This document shows positions 1 through 10,347 of a DNA stretch of 64,000 bases, one piece after another. Made by a program: the position numbers and the translations under genes. Location of the stretch: assembly GCA_944472135.2 (NCBI GenBank), contig OX235267.1, positions 38,099,312 through 38,163,311 of the forward strand, given 5' to 3'. Position 1 is the stretch's first letter; every line of letters starts with the position of its first letter. The DNA is from Trichobilharzia regenti (Eukaryota; Platyhelminthes; Trematoda; Strigeidida; Schistosomatidae). Below the pieces are notes generated by a model, which had not been told where the DNA came from, did not search any database, and saw nothing but the letters and a program-made list of their open reading frames with translations.

Positions 1-393
1 GGGAGAAGACGAAGTCTTCAACAGCAGAGTGTACTTTTCAATTGTACACGGAAGTTATGTATATTTCAACAAGAAGCGTTTTAAACAAAATTTATGTACA
101 ATATCTCGAATTTATACAAATAACCAAAAAGTGTACAATCACATTGTCACGTACTTCACACGGCTCCCCCCCTAGAGGTCCAAGAGACCACCGGAAATTG
201 ATAAGTAAAACTGTGAAGTAAATAATAATAGAAATAACAATTTTTGGATAAAATAGGGATATATTACAACATGCATAAACGCGAGAAGGTATATGAATCA
301 TGTAAAGTCTGAAAGCATATACAATGAGTTCAGCCATAAAAATTGAAATAGAAAGTCATGTCCCCTAAATTTGCACTAACCCTGAACATAGAT
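1..393. other. Left flank without a recognisable gene
   Basis: AT-rich sequence with no convincing coding frame. On the minus strand a G-rich purine tract at about 164-175 is followed closely by TGTGAAGTACG, which could be a polypurine tract next to the start of an unrelated LTR. No partner LTR is visible, so this is only a suggestion. The short open frames here show no family resemblance. Confidence 0.4.
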
Positions 394-751
394 TATCAGT
401 CACGTCTCGTAAACCGTTAATGCCCAGCTCTTGCTACGCTCGGGCCCACGCTGTTCCTTGCAGTTTTCAGAAACGCTTAGTTATAACGGACGAAAAAACC
501 AAAACACCGATTGGCCGCTTGAGATTTCTTTATTGTTACACCAACATATAAAAATAATAACTGAACAAAGGTCTGTGAACAAATATTACAATAATAAATC
601 ATAGTATTACTTCTGACGATGTTTCACTCTTCTTTCTGAACAGCGACCGATGAGACGATGACTGTCATATATATGCCTCCGCGAAAATTGGGGAAGTTGA
701 TTTTAAGCAAACAACCAAGAATTGATCGTTCAATCTTCAACTCCATTGACA
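394..751 (-). repeat. BEL/Pao 3' LTR
   Basis: About 358 bp. On the plus strand it begins TATCAGTCACG (consensus TGTCAGTCACG from the other copies) and ends CATTGACA, so the LTR has near-perfect TGTCA/TGACA termini. The TG at one end is mutated to TA. Confidence 0.85.
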
Positions 752-1708
752 CTCCCCGGCAAAAAAGGGATCCAACCCTTTTTTCCTTCACGACCAATGC
801 ACGTTGACTTCGACCCCAATGCGAGAACCTGGGTCACACGGACAGAGCTGAAATGGAAAACAAACAGAAGAGCCAACACACCACAAGCATACCCACAGCA
901 CAACCTCACACATCGCTGACGACCTGCGCCTCCAGACAGAGACCTCCTCTTGACATCTTGCAACACAATCGCCACTTCCTAGAATGACTCTTGCAGAATG
1001 CAACGTGACCATAGCACCAACTCATGATACTCTACGCACATCCTCTTACCTACTCACTACCAATTACCACTGCAATCGCTTGTCACTCATTCTGCCTCAG
1101 TTCTAGTAACGGTGACATATGTGAGCCTCAGTCGTTTACACTCTCTCTCCCCGGCGTGTCGGACCACAGCTAACAATTATCTCCGTGTGCATTTCATTCT
1201 CAGAAATAGCCTAGCCTCCCCGGCGTATACGACCCATCTGCTGTCCTTGACATCAATCAATTCATTCATGGATGTAGAAGACTCGAAACAACTTCAGAAG
1301 TAATGACGACGAAAATTTTAACAAAATTATGCAATAACAACAAGATACGAAAACAACAAGTAAACACAATGAATCCAAAGTACACCAATTGATATGACAC
1401 ACCACACATATATACAAACTGTACACAAAAACTCGCGGATCACATCTTGATGGAATTCCTTCGAAGAATCGCAGGACTTACACCAGTACGCCTACAACCC
1501 TTCAAAGGTTGACGATTGTAAGTTGTGGAATGTCCGGACACAAACAAGATTAACCAACAATTACAATAATTGGAACTCACACAATTATTTAACACAAACA
1601 TATGTACAATCAATACATCAAATGTTGTGGATTCTGGCACGACAAACTACCCTTGGAGAACTGTTGGACTTACAGCAGTACGCCTACAACCCTTCTTAGG
1701 TTGACGCT
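752..1708 (-). repeat. BEL/Pao 3' untranslated region with 192-bp tandem repeat
   Basis: Non-coding segment between the residual frame and the 3' LTR. A unit containing CAGTACGCCTACAACCCTTC starts at 1484 and recurs at 1676, a period of 192 bp. The homologous part of the second gag-only element has three such units (23818, 24010, 24204), so copy number varies between elements. Open frames of 60-80 codons here do not resemble proteins. Confidence 0.7.
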
Positions 1709-2281
1709 CTAGGTTGGAAAATCGTCGCAGATTTCATTTGCTAACTTCCTTCTATCAGCTATATCCTCAAATCTGAACGATAACACGCTCATGTCATTGT
1801 ATCGTAGGATATAGATGACGAACAAGCACACGACATATCTCATCAACCAATTGTAAAAACAGAGTAATTTACACCAAAGATAATAACATTCAAATAGTAA
1901 CTTGAAACTAGAAATGCCTTTATTCGTGCACGTCAATTTAACAATTACTCTCTCGTTTACACTTGGCTTATCCTCACTAAACTGACCATTGATATTCGTC
2001 CTTTCAAACGAACTGATACTAGCATAGTCATTGCACAAGATACTTGAGTTGATGGGTGTCTGTTTCATTGTTGATGACAGCACCAACGACGACTGATTGA
2101 TAACAGTTGATGAAGTTAGCGGTGGATCAAAAGCTGTTGTTGCTCGACTTTCAGAAAGTTGTCTACCTCCAAGACCACCACCACTGGTGTCTTTTACTAT
2201 CAGCTCAGGTTTAGCACTAGCATCTGATGATAGGTGGGCTACATGCTGATCAATCACACTGACGGTTTCACAAGTACGCAT
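1709..2281 (-). pseudogene. Residual downstream frame of the BEL/Pao element
   Basis: A 190-codon frame directly downstream of gag. Its last 50 residues (RYVVCLFVIYILRYNDMSV, then a run ending NEICDDFPT) recur almost unchanged at the end of the gag frame in the second gag-only element at 24237-24400. The tail is therefore a conserved part of this deleted subfamily. It holds a hydrophobic segment around LLCFYNWLMRYVVCLFVIY. It may be the leftover end of gag-pol after deletion. No enzymatic motif is visible and its function is unknown. Confidence 0.5.
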
Positions 2282-2326
2282 GCCTTCTGCAACTGCATCT
2301 GCATTTATTTCTACTTCACGTTCAAG

Positions 2327-3664
2327 TTATACAGAACCTTTATTTAACTTAGCGGTAGTAGGCATTCCCTCCATTTCATCATGATCAACCAAAGACAAAT
2401 CTGCACTATCATGATCATTATCACGAATATTCACTTTACCGTCAACTTCATCATTTTCAAACTCTTTAATAACAGAAGTAGACAATTTTGGTTCCTCCTC
2501 ACAAATCATAAAAGGTTTTATATCTTCACTCTGACTAGTAATACTTTGTAAACTTGTAGGGTCAGAACTGCACTCTGAAGCAGCAACTCTATTCTGTGAC
2601 ACTCTATTCAACAATGGCTTACCAGTTGTAACTACAGACTTCCTGACCGCACCGTTATCGTCACACAATTCGGAGTCAGGCCTGGGGTTTACATTTAGCT
2701 TATCACTGAACTTGCTCACTGGTTCACAGTTCACCTTTGTATGCACCTCTTGAAAACGTGTAAAACAAAACCGTGCTTGTCTTGCATCTTGTAACTTATC
2801 TGTTGAGGATGTACTACGAAACCTGTTACACTCACTAGGTCTATATGCATTACTGGACATCATGGAGTCTTCTCGATATCCACCTCTCTGAGGCCTATTC
2901 GTCATCAATGATTGCGTTTTACCCTCAGACTGCTCTATTCTAGGGGTGAGATTCAATATACTGGCAAACTTGCTCATAGATTGATTGACACTATCTTTTA
3001 CTAGTTTCAGGATATCATCAAATTTTGGATCGATATCCTCTTCCTCCATACTGGAGCTTATCTTCACCCACTTCCTTTGCAGTCGAGTAGGTAGGCGTCT
3101 CGCAATTACCTCTAGGACTGAGCTCGAGTTGAGGTCACTCATGCAATTCATAGAAATCAAGGTATTCTTATAAGTCATAAGATTATCTAAAAACTCAGTA
3201 AGTGCCTTGGAGTCATCTTGAAGTTGACTGCCATTACCTTTGACAGCTTCGTATACGTTCCTTACAATCATTGAAGGTCTTCCAAACCTTTGACGTAATA
3301 TGCTCATAGCCTCATCGTAGCCCTCTTTTGGCTTCATAAACTTACAACACTGTATAGCTCTTGCAGCAACTCCAGTGCAATATCTCATCAAATACATTAA
3401 CTTCATTTCATCACTTAATAGAAAACTACTCAACATGATCTCAAACTCCTTTACAAATTGTAAATAATCAGCTGGGTTTCCATCAAAACACCGTGGTTCT
3501 AATTTAGGGAGTTTGATGTTCCTATTATCCCTGAACGGCGAAACAGTAACATCAACCATGTCATGCTTAACATCAGACACATCGTTACAATTAACAGACA
3601 AGTCACCATGACTTACTTTCCTGTTTGTATCCAAGACACTCTGTCCCTTCTTTGACCCAGGCAT
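2327..3664 (-). CDS. BEL/Pao Gag polyprotein (DUF1759-type)
   Basis: A 445-residue frame. Residues about 45-215 match the conserved gag core of BEL/Pao elements: KLEPRCFDGNPADYLQFVKE, then LMYLMRYCTGVAARAIQCC, ILRQRFGRPSMIV and RRLPTRLQRKWVKISSS. Gag forms the cytoplasmic virus-like particle that packages element RNA. The C-terminal half is polar and acidic. I see no intact CCHC zinc knuckle, only a possible degenerate Cys pair (CFTRFQEVHTKVNCE). The start ATG sits about 145 bp inside the 5' LTR. The frame has no stops, which is notable for an element that has lost pol. The same N-terminus (MPGSKKGQSVLDTNRK) is found in the copy at 24237-24967. Confidence 0.85.
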   Translation of the reverse strand: MPGSKKGQSVLDTNRKVSHGDLSVNCNDVSDVKHDMVDVTVSPFRDNRNIKLPKLEPRCFDGNPADYLQFVKEFEIMLSSFLLSDEMKLMYLMRYCTGVAARAIQCCKFMKPKEGYDEAMSILRQRFGRPSMIVRNVYEAVKGNGSQLQDDSKALTEFLDNLMTYKNTLISMNCMSDLNSSSVLEVIARRLPTRLQRKWVKISSSMEEEDIDPKFDDILKLVKDSVNQSMSKFASILNLTPRIEQSEGKTQSLMTNRPQRGGYREDSMMSSNAYRPSECNRFRSTSSTDKLQDARQARFCFTRFQEVHTKVNCEPVSKFSDKLNVNPRPDSELCDDNGAVRKSVVTTGKPLLNRVSQNRVAASECSSDPTSLQSITSQSEDIKPFMICEEEPKLSTSVIKEFENDEVDGKVNIRDNDHDSADLSLVDHDEMEGMPTTAKLNKGSV

Positions 3665-3808
3665 TGTTGAACTTGACCCAATTCCAAAAAAGTTCCAGAT
3701 ATTGCTTGTTCAAAGAGGACTTGACCGGCACCAGGAAAAATGAACGGCGACTATCCAAACTTTCACCAACTGTTTCAATCCGCCAGATCTGTTTCTATCG
3801 TCAGAAAC

Positions 3809-4166
3809 TGTCAATCACGTCTCATAAACCGTTAATGCCCAGCTCTTGCTACGCTCGGGCCCACGCTGTTCCTTGCAGTTTTCAGAAACGCTTAGTTATA
3901 ACGGACGAAAAAACCAAAACACCGATTGGCCGCTTGAGATTTCTTTATTGTTACACCAACATATAAAAACTGTTACAACTAAGGTCTGTGAACGAATATT
4001 ACAATAATAAATCACAATATTACTTCTGACGGTTTTCTGCTGACTTCTTTCTGAACAGCGACCGATGAGACGATGACTGTCGTATTGATGCCTCCGCGAA
4101 AATTGGGGAAGTTGATTTTGAGCAAACAACCAAGAATTGATCGTTCAATCTTCAGCTCCATTGACA
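3809..4166 (-). repeat. BEL/Pao 5' LTR
   Basis: 358 bp, plus-strand ends TGTCAATCACG and CCATTGACA. The element reads on the minus strand, so transcription would start in this LTR and run toward lower coordinates. Confidence 0.88.
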
Positions 4167-5080
4167 ATCGCCTATCCGCGGGAGCGAATGGACAATTTTT
4201 ATTTAATATTCGAAAATAAATATGTTAAGCTACGTATCGGGCACGAACGAACGAATGAACGTGGGAAGACAGCGTACTGAATGTCGTGGATGCTTCCCCG
4301 GAAGCCTTCAGCTAAATAAGTTGACTTAAAGAGTAAGGGTCAGCATCCAATATTAATAATGTATGTTTTCATTTAAACATATAAATTTACATGAAAATGC
4401 ATACCATTTTACGGGCACGGTCAAGTATCATATAATGTCAAATCGTAGATTGTCTACAAGTTAATAATGTCTGAACAGCTAAATATTTGATCTATATATA
4501 AATACACTCATTATCCAAATCAGGCCGTATGGTTATTGAGTTGTACAGTTGTCCTCCAGGTTGAGCGGGAAAATCGACTTCGTTTCGTTTTCACCCCGTG
4601 GTTGTAGGCATACGATAACCGACCAATATTGAGGTAAGTACAACGTTTACATGAGATCATAAGCTGTTTTAGCAGCGTAAAAGTGCTAAGGTGATTTGAC
4701 ATTGCAAAGTAACCTGTCTACACATATTATAAAAAATATTAACAGAACTAACGTAATTTTAGCACACAACACTGCAGTGTGTGTATACTGCAGAAGGGTA
4801 GTTAGTCTTACAGGGAGCCGTAAAGTAAATCAAACTATATATGATAAGAGTATAATCAATATTATAATTCGTATCATCTAAGAATACATTAGGCTCATTA
4901 ATTCAGTGTTACAGGGAAAACAAGCGTGGTAAAGCAAGAGAACATTTGCTGCGAAAATATTTTAATCATTTTAAGTATTTTAATGACAATCTAATTCCAA
5001 GAATTTGACATGCATAATTACTAAGTATTATTATGTTAGTCTAGGAACCAGTGCACTTTCCGTAGTTAAATATCGAAATG
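4167..5080. other. Gene-free AT-rich interval
   Basis: No coding frame with family resemblance. Around 4355-4430 there is a stretch (ATGAAAATGCATACCATTTT, then ACGGGCACGG) that resembles 5470-5540 and 22130-22190, so part of it is an unnamed dispersed repeat. Confidence 0.45.
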
Positions 5081-5103
5081 TCATTGTTTCACCACTCTAC
5101 CAG

Positions 5104-5340
5104 CAGTTGAGATCTTGTAGACGGGCTAGGGCTGACACGTTAGTATGTTTTTCTAGGCTCCTTTTGAAACTGTTAGGCCTTTCACAGGATATAATCTCAG
5201 AGGGTAGTTGGTTCCAAAGTTTGCAATATTTAATGGTGAAAAAGTGAGCTCTAGTGGTGAGTTGATGGGTATTGACCTTGAGAAGGTAGTCATGGTTGAG
5301 TGATAAATGCCGTGGCCAATAATTTTGAGGAATTATTCAC
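5104..5340 (-). pseudogene. CR1-like reverse transcriptase C-terminal remnant
   Basis: On the minus strand a stop-free stretch reads HLSLNHDYLLKVNTHQL, then RAHFFTIKYCKLWNQLPSEI and SFKRSLEKH. This is the signature at the end of CR1/jockey-type ORF2 proteins, where an F(F/S)xxRVxxxWNxLP block is followed by FKxxLDxH. Only this tail is recognisable. It is an old truncated LINE unrelated in position to LINE-1 downstream. Confidence 0.6.
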
Positions 5341-5444
5341 CGCTACAGCTCACTTTTCCACATGGGTTTGTGAGGACCCTAAAACATAACGAGCCGGAAG
5401 TAAAGAACCCACTAGTTTTGCCACCGGTAAAGAAACTTCCAATT

Positions 5445-5600
5445 GGTTTGATTATAATAATAATAATTTATATTTCGTATAAACGGGTAAGTTTACAAGA
5501 AATGCATGCCATTTTTCAGGCACGATCAGTGCCCGTCGCACCTGGAAAAGAAAACAAGAATGCTAAAAACCTTGTTGAGGAAGATGTACCGAAAAAAAGT
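5445..5600. repeat. AAT microsatellite and dispersed repeat tail
   Basis: A short (ATA/AAT)n run at about 5449-5467 is followed by TTTACAAGAAATGCATGCC and CAGGCACGATCAGTGCC. A similar order (AAT repeat, then TTTACA...GGCATCA) occurs at 22111-22190, and part recurs at 4355-4430. This looks like the 3' end of an unnamed LINE-type family. Confidence 0.4.
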
Positions 5601-5669
5601 TAGAAAAAGGATGTGCATCTACCATACAGTAAAATAATGCAAAATTTAGAACATCGAAAAAAGTACACA

Positions 5670-5868
5670 TGTCAGTTAAGTCTCATAAACCGTCAATGTC
5701 CAGCTCTTGCTACGCTGGGCCTTACGCTGTCCCTTGAAGATTTTAAGAAACGCTTAGTATTAACCGACGCAAAAACCAAAACACTGTTTGGCGACTCAAG
5801 AATCCTTTATTCTAACGCCAACTTATAGCCAGCATTACCGGCATTACAGACTAAGGTTTCTGAACAAA
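5670..5868 (-). repeat. BEL/Pao LTR, first half, split by LINE-1
   Basis: Begins TGTCAGTTAAGTCTCATAAACCG and follows the LTR consensus as far as TTTCTGAACAAAT, where LINE-1 starts. The remaining half resumes at about 10023. The LTR is diverged from the 394-751 and 3809-4166 copies. Confidence 0.75.
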
Positions 5869-6065
5869 TTCGTCGCGCGCTGTTTGAAAGGGAGTGCTTT
5901 TTTCACGTATTTCACGTTTTTGACAAATCGCTGTTTTGTTGTGTTATTCACTTCAAGAACATTTAAAAAAAACTTTAACTTGACTTTTGTCTGTTAAGTT
6001 TTGATTTTAACCACTTATATATTCTATATTGGGTAAATTGTCTTGGCTGTTTCCAGTAGAATTTC

Positions 6066-7183
6066 ATGATGTCAAAAGTACCACATAAATGTAATAGGGC
6101 GGAGTGTTACTTTTTGGTAGATGATGGAATACAGTGTAATAACTGTGAAAAATGGTATCATAAGATGTGTACTGGATTACGTCCAGCTGCATACAAACGC
6201 TGTACTGCTCCAACATCCCACTGGATGTGCAGAATGTGTTGCTCTCCAAAGATGACCTTAATAAGGGAGGCTCACGAACTGCTGTCTAAAGCCATGGAAC
6301 TTCCTGATGATAGCGTGGCTAGTAAGAGTGACACGGACTGCCCGTCTGAAGATGAAGCAGTAAGTGCCATCATGAATGTTATCACACCGGCGGTTACTAT
6401 CCCAGTTACCCCGGAAGTAAAACCTACTAGGCGTTCGAAGCGTCTTAGTAAGCGAAAAGGTAAAAAACGGAAGCTGTAAACAGCACCTCAGAACCAGAGA
6501 ACACCGTAAGCGAAGTTCACCATGAAGGTGGCGCAGACACTGATCTTGATTGTACCATCAAAAACTGCAGCAGCCCTGAGAAGCAACTGCAGGCAGATGA
6601 TAAATGGGTAACAAAAATAAGCAGTCGAAAGAAATATAGTAATATTGATGGTAGGCAAACGTCTGTCACCTGTAGCCAGGCTGCATCAATAGTGGTGAGA
6701 AAGGACGTAGCCACTGCTAAATACGACAAGCTCTCCTTAGACTCTAACATAATTGTTGGAAATTTGGAAGAGTCCAAAGAATCTGATCCCGTGAAAAGGC
6801 ACGATCACGACCTTAAATTAGTGAGTAGTATTATAAGGAAGATGCTCCCAGCGAATTTCCCTGGAGTATCGATTAAAAAGCTGATTAGAATAGGCAAAAG
6901 AGATGATGAATGTTCTAATCAGCGTAGGTTGCTTAAAGTAGTCTTAGGTTCTCCTGATGAACGGAATCATCTACTGGCTAATGTACACAACCTTGCCGGG
7001 TCAGGAATTTCAGCCAGACCTGATTTATCTCTTGAAGACAGACTTAAACGAAAAGAAGTTTTGTCCCAGCTAGAAACAAGACGCAAAAATGGTGAGACTA
7101 ACCTTAAACTGGTGGGTTTTCAAATAGTCAGGTCTTGGAAACGTATGCTTCCAAGACCTGTGTGGATAGGCCAGACCGCATAG
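6066..7183 (+). pseudogene. LINE-1 ORF1 protein (PHD-finger, nucleic-acid-binding), one frameshift
   Basis: The first part (6066-6479) starts with a PHD/treble-clef type zinc finger: CNRAEC, CNNCEKWYHKMC and WMCRMCC in the expected C4-H-C3 order (residues 8-60), followed by an acidic linker and a basic run ending KGKKRKL. It stops at 6477-6479. The frame shifted by one base is open from 6479 to 7183, continuing a conserved domain (IIVGNLEESKESDP, RIGKRDDECSNQRRLLKVVL) that resembles the RNA-binding domain of LINE ORF1 proteins. One indel near 6445-6480 has therefore broken a single ORF1 of about 370 residues. ORF1 proteins coat element RNA. The last 49 nt overlap ORF2. Confidence 0.75.
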
Positions 7184-9975
7184 GAAGCCTGAAGGTAGTG
7201 TACACTAATATACGTAGTATCGGGAACAAATTTCACGAGCTAGGTGTATTAGTAGAAGACCTTAGCCCAGGTATTGTGGCCATTACTGAAACATGGCTGG
7301 TTTCGGGATTAGATGACACACCTGAGCTATGCGGATTTAGTTGCTTGCGCAGCGACAGAGTTAAGGGTCGTAGAGGTGGCGGGGTTGCTCTGTACATCAA
7401 CAACTCCCTACATGTTCGTTCCGTGAAATCTGAAGCTCATGACAGTGGGACAGGTGAGGTAATTAGCTGTGAAGTAAGCTTTGCAACCGGCACTCTACTC
7501 ATTGGAGTTCTGTATAGAAGTCCCTATTGTCAGTGTGATGACTTCATTTTAGATCACCTCAAACAATGGAGTAAACACAGTAGCTGTCTTATTCTAGGTG
7601 ATTTTAATGCACCTCATATAGACTGGGTAGCTGTCACATCTCCAGGATCCGCTGATAAGTTTGACAGCCGGTTACTCTTGACAACCATGGAAAATGCCCT
7701 GACACAACATGTCTTAGGTAGTACAAGATTCGGTTCTACCCAAGGATCTTCCTTGCTGGACTTAGTGCTTACTCATGACAACGACGACGTGGATGGTCTA
7801 GTTATTCATCCACCTCTAGCAAACAGTGATCATGGGGTGTTAGATTTTAACTTAAGGGCTGGCAATTTAGTCAGTTTTCAACCCAAATCCCGGCCTAGTG
7901 TTTGGCATGCTGACATAGTGGCTATAAAGGAGCGTGCTTCAACTGCCGACTGGTCAGTCAACATTGTCTCATCCATTGAAGATGAATGGGATAGATTTAA
8001 GAATACACTTGAGAGGGTTACCACTGATCTCATCCCCTGGAGGGTTCCTAAAAGGCCAACAAATCGGCCACCATGGATAAATAGACAAGCTATAACACTC
8101 CTGAGACGGAGAAAAAGGTTCTGGAATCTCTTTGTTTCTACTGGGCTACAGCAGTTCCGGCTGAAATACTGTGAAACCAGAAACCAGTGTAAAACTTTGA
8201 TCCACCAGTCAAGGATAGCTTACGAAACCCAGTTAGTTAAAAGTTCACCAGGCTGCCCAAAAAGACTCTTCTCATATATCAAGAGAAGAACACGTAAGAG
8301 TGATGCTATCCCACCTCTTATGCTTGAAGATGACCAGACAAACATGGCTGAGGATAACTTGACCAAGGCTGAGGCTTTGTCCAAGCACTTTAGTCAAGTA
8401 TTCTCTGATAAAATTGATACCAGCTTTGTAAATTTTCCAGAAGGTAACTTGAAAATGGCACCCTTATACATTGGAAAGGATACTGTCCTAAAGTGGCTTC
8501 TAAGGCTCAATCCTGGTAAGTCCAGTGGCCCTGATGAACTCCACCCACGTATATTAACAGCATTGGCTGAAAGCATAGCCGAGCCATTGTCGGTAATCTT
8601 CAATATGTCTCTGGACCAGTCTAAATGTCCAAGAGACTGGAAAGATGCCATCATTAGTCCGGTCTTCAAAACCGGATCTAGAAACTTAGTTCAGAACTAT
8701 CGTCCTGTTAGTTTGACCAGTATTGTTGTTAAACTACTAGAAAGAATAATTCGTGATGCTATCATTCAGTTCATTGAAGGGAACAAACTTTTCGCTGTGG
8801 AACAGCACGGTTTTAGAGCAGGTCATTCTTGCTTGACCAACCTTCTTTTGGCCAGAGAAAGTTGGGCAAGCTCAGCTGATGCTAATATACCGGTGGATGC
8901 CATATTCATAGACCTTAGCAAGGCGTTTGACAGGGTTTCTCATTCAGGTCTTCTAGTAAAGTTAGGTAGTCTGGGAATCAATAAAGTGGTTACCGACTGG
9001 ATTCAAGACTTTCTAAAGGACAGAAGACAAAGAGTACGAGTTAACGGGGTTTTATCAACATGGGAATCGGTTAAGAGTGGCGTTCCTCAGGGTACAATTC
9101 TAGGCCCACTTCTTTTCCTGATTTATGTTAATGAGATTCCATCGGTAGTTAAGTCATCCTGCTTACTGTTTGCTGATGACATCAAGATATGGAGGGCTTT
9201 GCACGATGACAGTGATCAACTTGCTTTGCAGGAAGATTTAAACTTGTTAAGTGATTGGTGTAAGCGCTGGGCCTTGGAGATTAACTTAAGCAAGAGTGTA
9301 GTTATGCATGTATCCCATAGTCACGTGCACAATTACTCAATGAATGGCATTACTCTCCCAGTGGTCACTGAGTACAAGGACTTGGGAGTGGTTGTGCAGC
9401 ATGACTTGAAAACAGCAACAAACTGTAGAACTGCAGCCACTAAGGGTTTTAGAATGTTATGGGCCATACGCAAGGCTTTTGCGAACTTTGACGCTGATAT
9501 ATTTCGTATATTATATCCGACTTATATCAGACCTCATTTGGAATATGGGATCCAGGCAGCGAGCCCGTGTTTCAAATACGAAATAGACTTATTAGAAAGG
9601 GTGCAAAGAGTAGGAACTAAGCTAATAAAGGGTTTCTCAACCCTGTCATATGAGGAGAGGTTAAGTCGACTGGGTTTATTTCCACTGTCATACAGACGAC
9701 TTAGGGGTGACCTAATACTAGCATACCGTATCCTAAGAAATGATTTTGGAGCTAATTTATCTAAATTATTTCTTCCTTCTAGCACCAACCAATTGCGAGG
9801 ACATCACCTCAAGGTTCAAAAACCACGGTCGAATCGTCTGCGTCTGGAAATCCGTTTTTCGCATCGAATTGTGAACCATTGGAACTCCCTACCGGAACAT
9901 GTCGTATCAGCGCCATCCGTTGATTCATTCAAGGCGAGATTGGACCTCCTGTATGAAATAAATCGAAAGGATTAA
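7135..9975 (+). CDS. LINE-1 ORF2: endonuclease and reverse transcriptase, intact
   Basis: 946 residues without a stop. An APE-type endonuclease occupies roughly residues 17-240: NIRS (about 25), ITETW (about 50), GDFNAPHIDW (about 155) and SDHG (about 231) supply the usual Asn, Glu, Asp/Asn and Asp-His positions. The RT follows with GKSSGPDELH (about 460), the first catalytic Asp in FIDLSKAFDRV (about 590), GVPQGTILGPLLF (about 648) and FADD (about 678), then thumb and C-terminal motifs EYGIQAAS, LLERVQR and HRIVNHWNSLPEHVV. All motifs needed for target-primed reverse transcription are present. ATG 7135 overlaps ORF1 by 49 nt in a different frame, an arrangement also inferred for LINE-2. Length is normal for CR1 ORF2. 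Activity is unproven, since ORF1 is broken and the promoter is unknown. Confidence 0.9.
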   Translation: METYASKTCVDRPDRIGSLKVVYTNIRSIGNKFHELGVLVEDLSPGIVAITETWLVSGLDDTPELCGFSCLRSDRVKGRRGGGVALYINNSLHVRSVKSEAHDSGTGEVISCEVSFATGTLLIGVLYRSPYCQCDDFILDHLKQWSKHSSCLILGDFNAPHIDWVAVTSPGSADKFDSRLLLTTMENALTQHVLGSTRFGSTQGSSLLDLVLTHDNDDVDGLVIHPPLANSDHGVLDFNLRAGNLVSFQPKSRPSVWHADIVAIKERASTADWSVNIVSSIEDEWDRFKNTLERVTTDLIPWRVPKRPTNRPPWINRQAITLLRRRKRFWNLFVSTGLQQFRLKYCETRNQCKTLIHQSRIAYETQLVKSSPGCPKRLFSYIKRRTRKSDAIPPLMLEDDQTNMAEDNLTKAEALSKHFSQVFSDKIDTSFVNFPEGNLKMAPLYIGKDTVLKWLLRLNPGKSSGPDELHPRILTALAESIAEPLSVIFNMSLDQSKCPRDWKDAIISPVFKTGSRNLVQNYRPVSLTSIVVKLLERIIRDAIIQFIEGNKLFAVEQHGFRAGHSCLTNLLLARESWASSADANIPVDAIFIDLSKAFDRVSHSGLLVKLGSLGINKVVTDWIQDFLKDRRQRVRVNGVLSTWESVKSGVPQGTILGPLLFLIYVNEIPSVVKSSCLLFADDIKIWRALHDDSDQLALQEDLNLLSDWCKRWALEINLSKSVVMHVSHSHVHNYSMNGITLPVVTEYKDLGVVVQHDLKTATNCRTAATKGFRMLWAIRKAFANFDADIFRILYPTYIRPHLEYGIQAASPCFKYEIDLLERVQRVGTKLIKGFSTLSYEERLSRLGLFPLSYRRLRGDLILAYRILRNDFGANLSKLFLPSSTNQLRGHHLKVQKPRSNRLRLEIRFSHRIVNHWNSLPEHVVSAPSVDSFKARLDLLYEINRKD

Positions 9976-10022
9976 CACAGGCATATAGCCTACTATCCTA
10001 AATAAATTGTAAACTGTAAACT

Positions 10023-10196
10023 GTAAATATTACAACAATAAATCACGATATTACTCCTGATAGTTTTTCTATCTTCTTTCTGAACAGCGACCGATGAGAC
10101 GATGACTGTCAGATTGATGACCCACGAAAATTATGGGGAAGTTGGGTTTGAGCAAACAACCATGAACTGATCGTTCAATCTTAAACTACATTGACA
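10023..10196 (-). repeat. BEL/Pao LTR, second half, after LINE-1
   Basis: Resumes the LTR interrupted at 5868, from ATTACAACAATAAATCACG to CTACATTGACA. Together the halves make an LTR of normal length (about 370 bp). The 5-bp flanks (ACACA before 5670, ATATA after 10196) match at only three positions. Confidence 0.75.
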
Positions 10197-10347
10197 ATAT
10201 ATCTGATGTTTTAGTGGATTTAACGGGTATGGTTATAGAAAAGTCTTTACTCGTGTTGCGAGATGCAATATAAAAATGATGTGCCTGAAAGAAAAAAATA
10301 AACAAATACCACAAACGAATAAGGGATGGATGGATCGCATCACTTAG

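Larger units (their letters stand above)
394..4166 (-). mobile_element. BEL/Pao LTR retrotransposon, gag only, pol deleted
   Basis: Two LTRs in the same orientation (394-751 and 3809-4166) flank one gag gene and a short residual frame, all read on the minus strand. No RT, RNase H or integrase motif occurs between them, so the copy is internally deleted and could move only with enzymes supplied in trans. A purine-rich stretch (CCGGGGAG on minus) directly precedes the 3' LTR, as expected for a polypurine tract. A candidate primer-binding site starting TGGCGG lies at about 3785, 24 bp inside the 5' LTR. The LTRs differ at several per cent of positions, mostly in their downstream halves, so this is not a fresh insertion. 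No clear target duplication is seen. Confidence 0.85.
5869..10022 (+). mobile_element. CR1-like non-LTR retrotransposon, near full length (LINE-1 of this window)
   Basis: A 4.15-kb LINE with a short 5' leader, ORF1 (6066-7183), overlapping ORF2 (7135-9975) and a short 3' tail of AAACTGTAA repeats at about 9998-10026, a typical CR1-type ending without poly(A). It is inserted in a BEL/Pao LTR, whose two halves lie on either side. The 5' leader (CGCGCGCT, then GTGCTTTTTT) resembles that of LINE-2 near 18650. ORF2 is uninterrupted; ORF1 has one frameshift. Confidence 0.85.
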
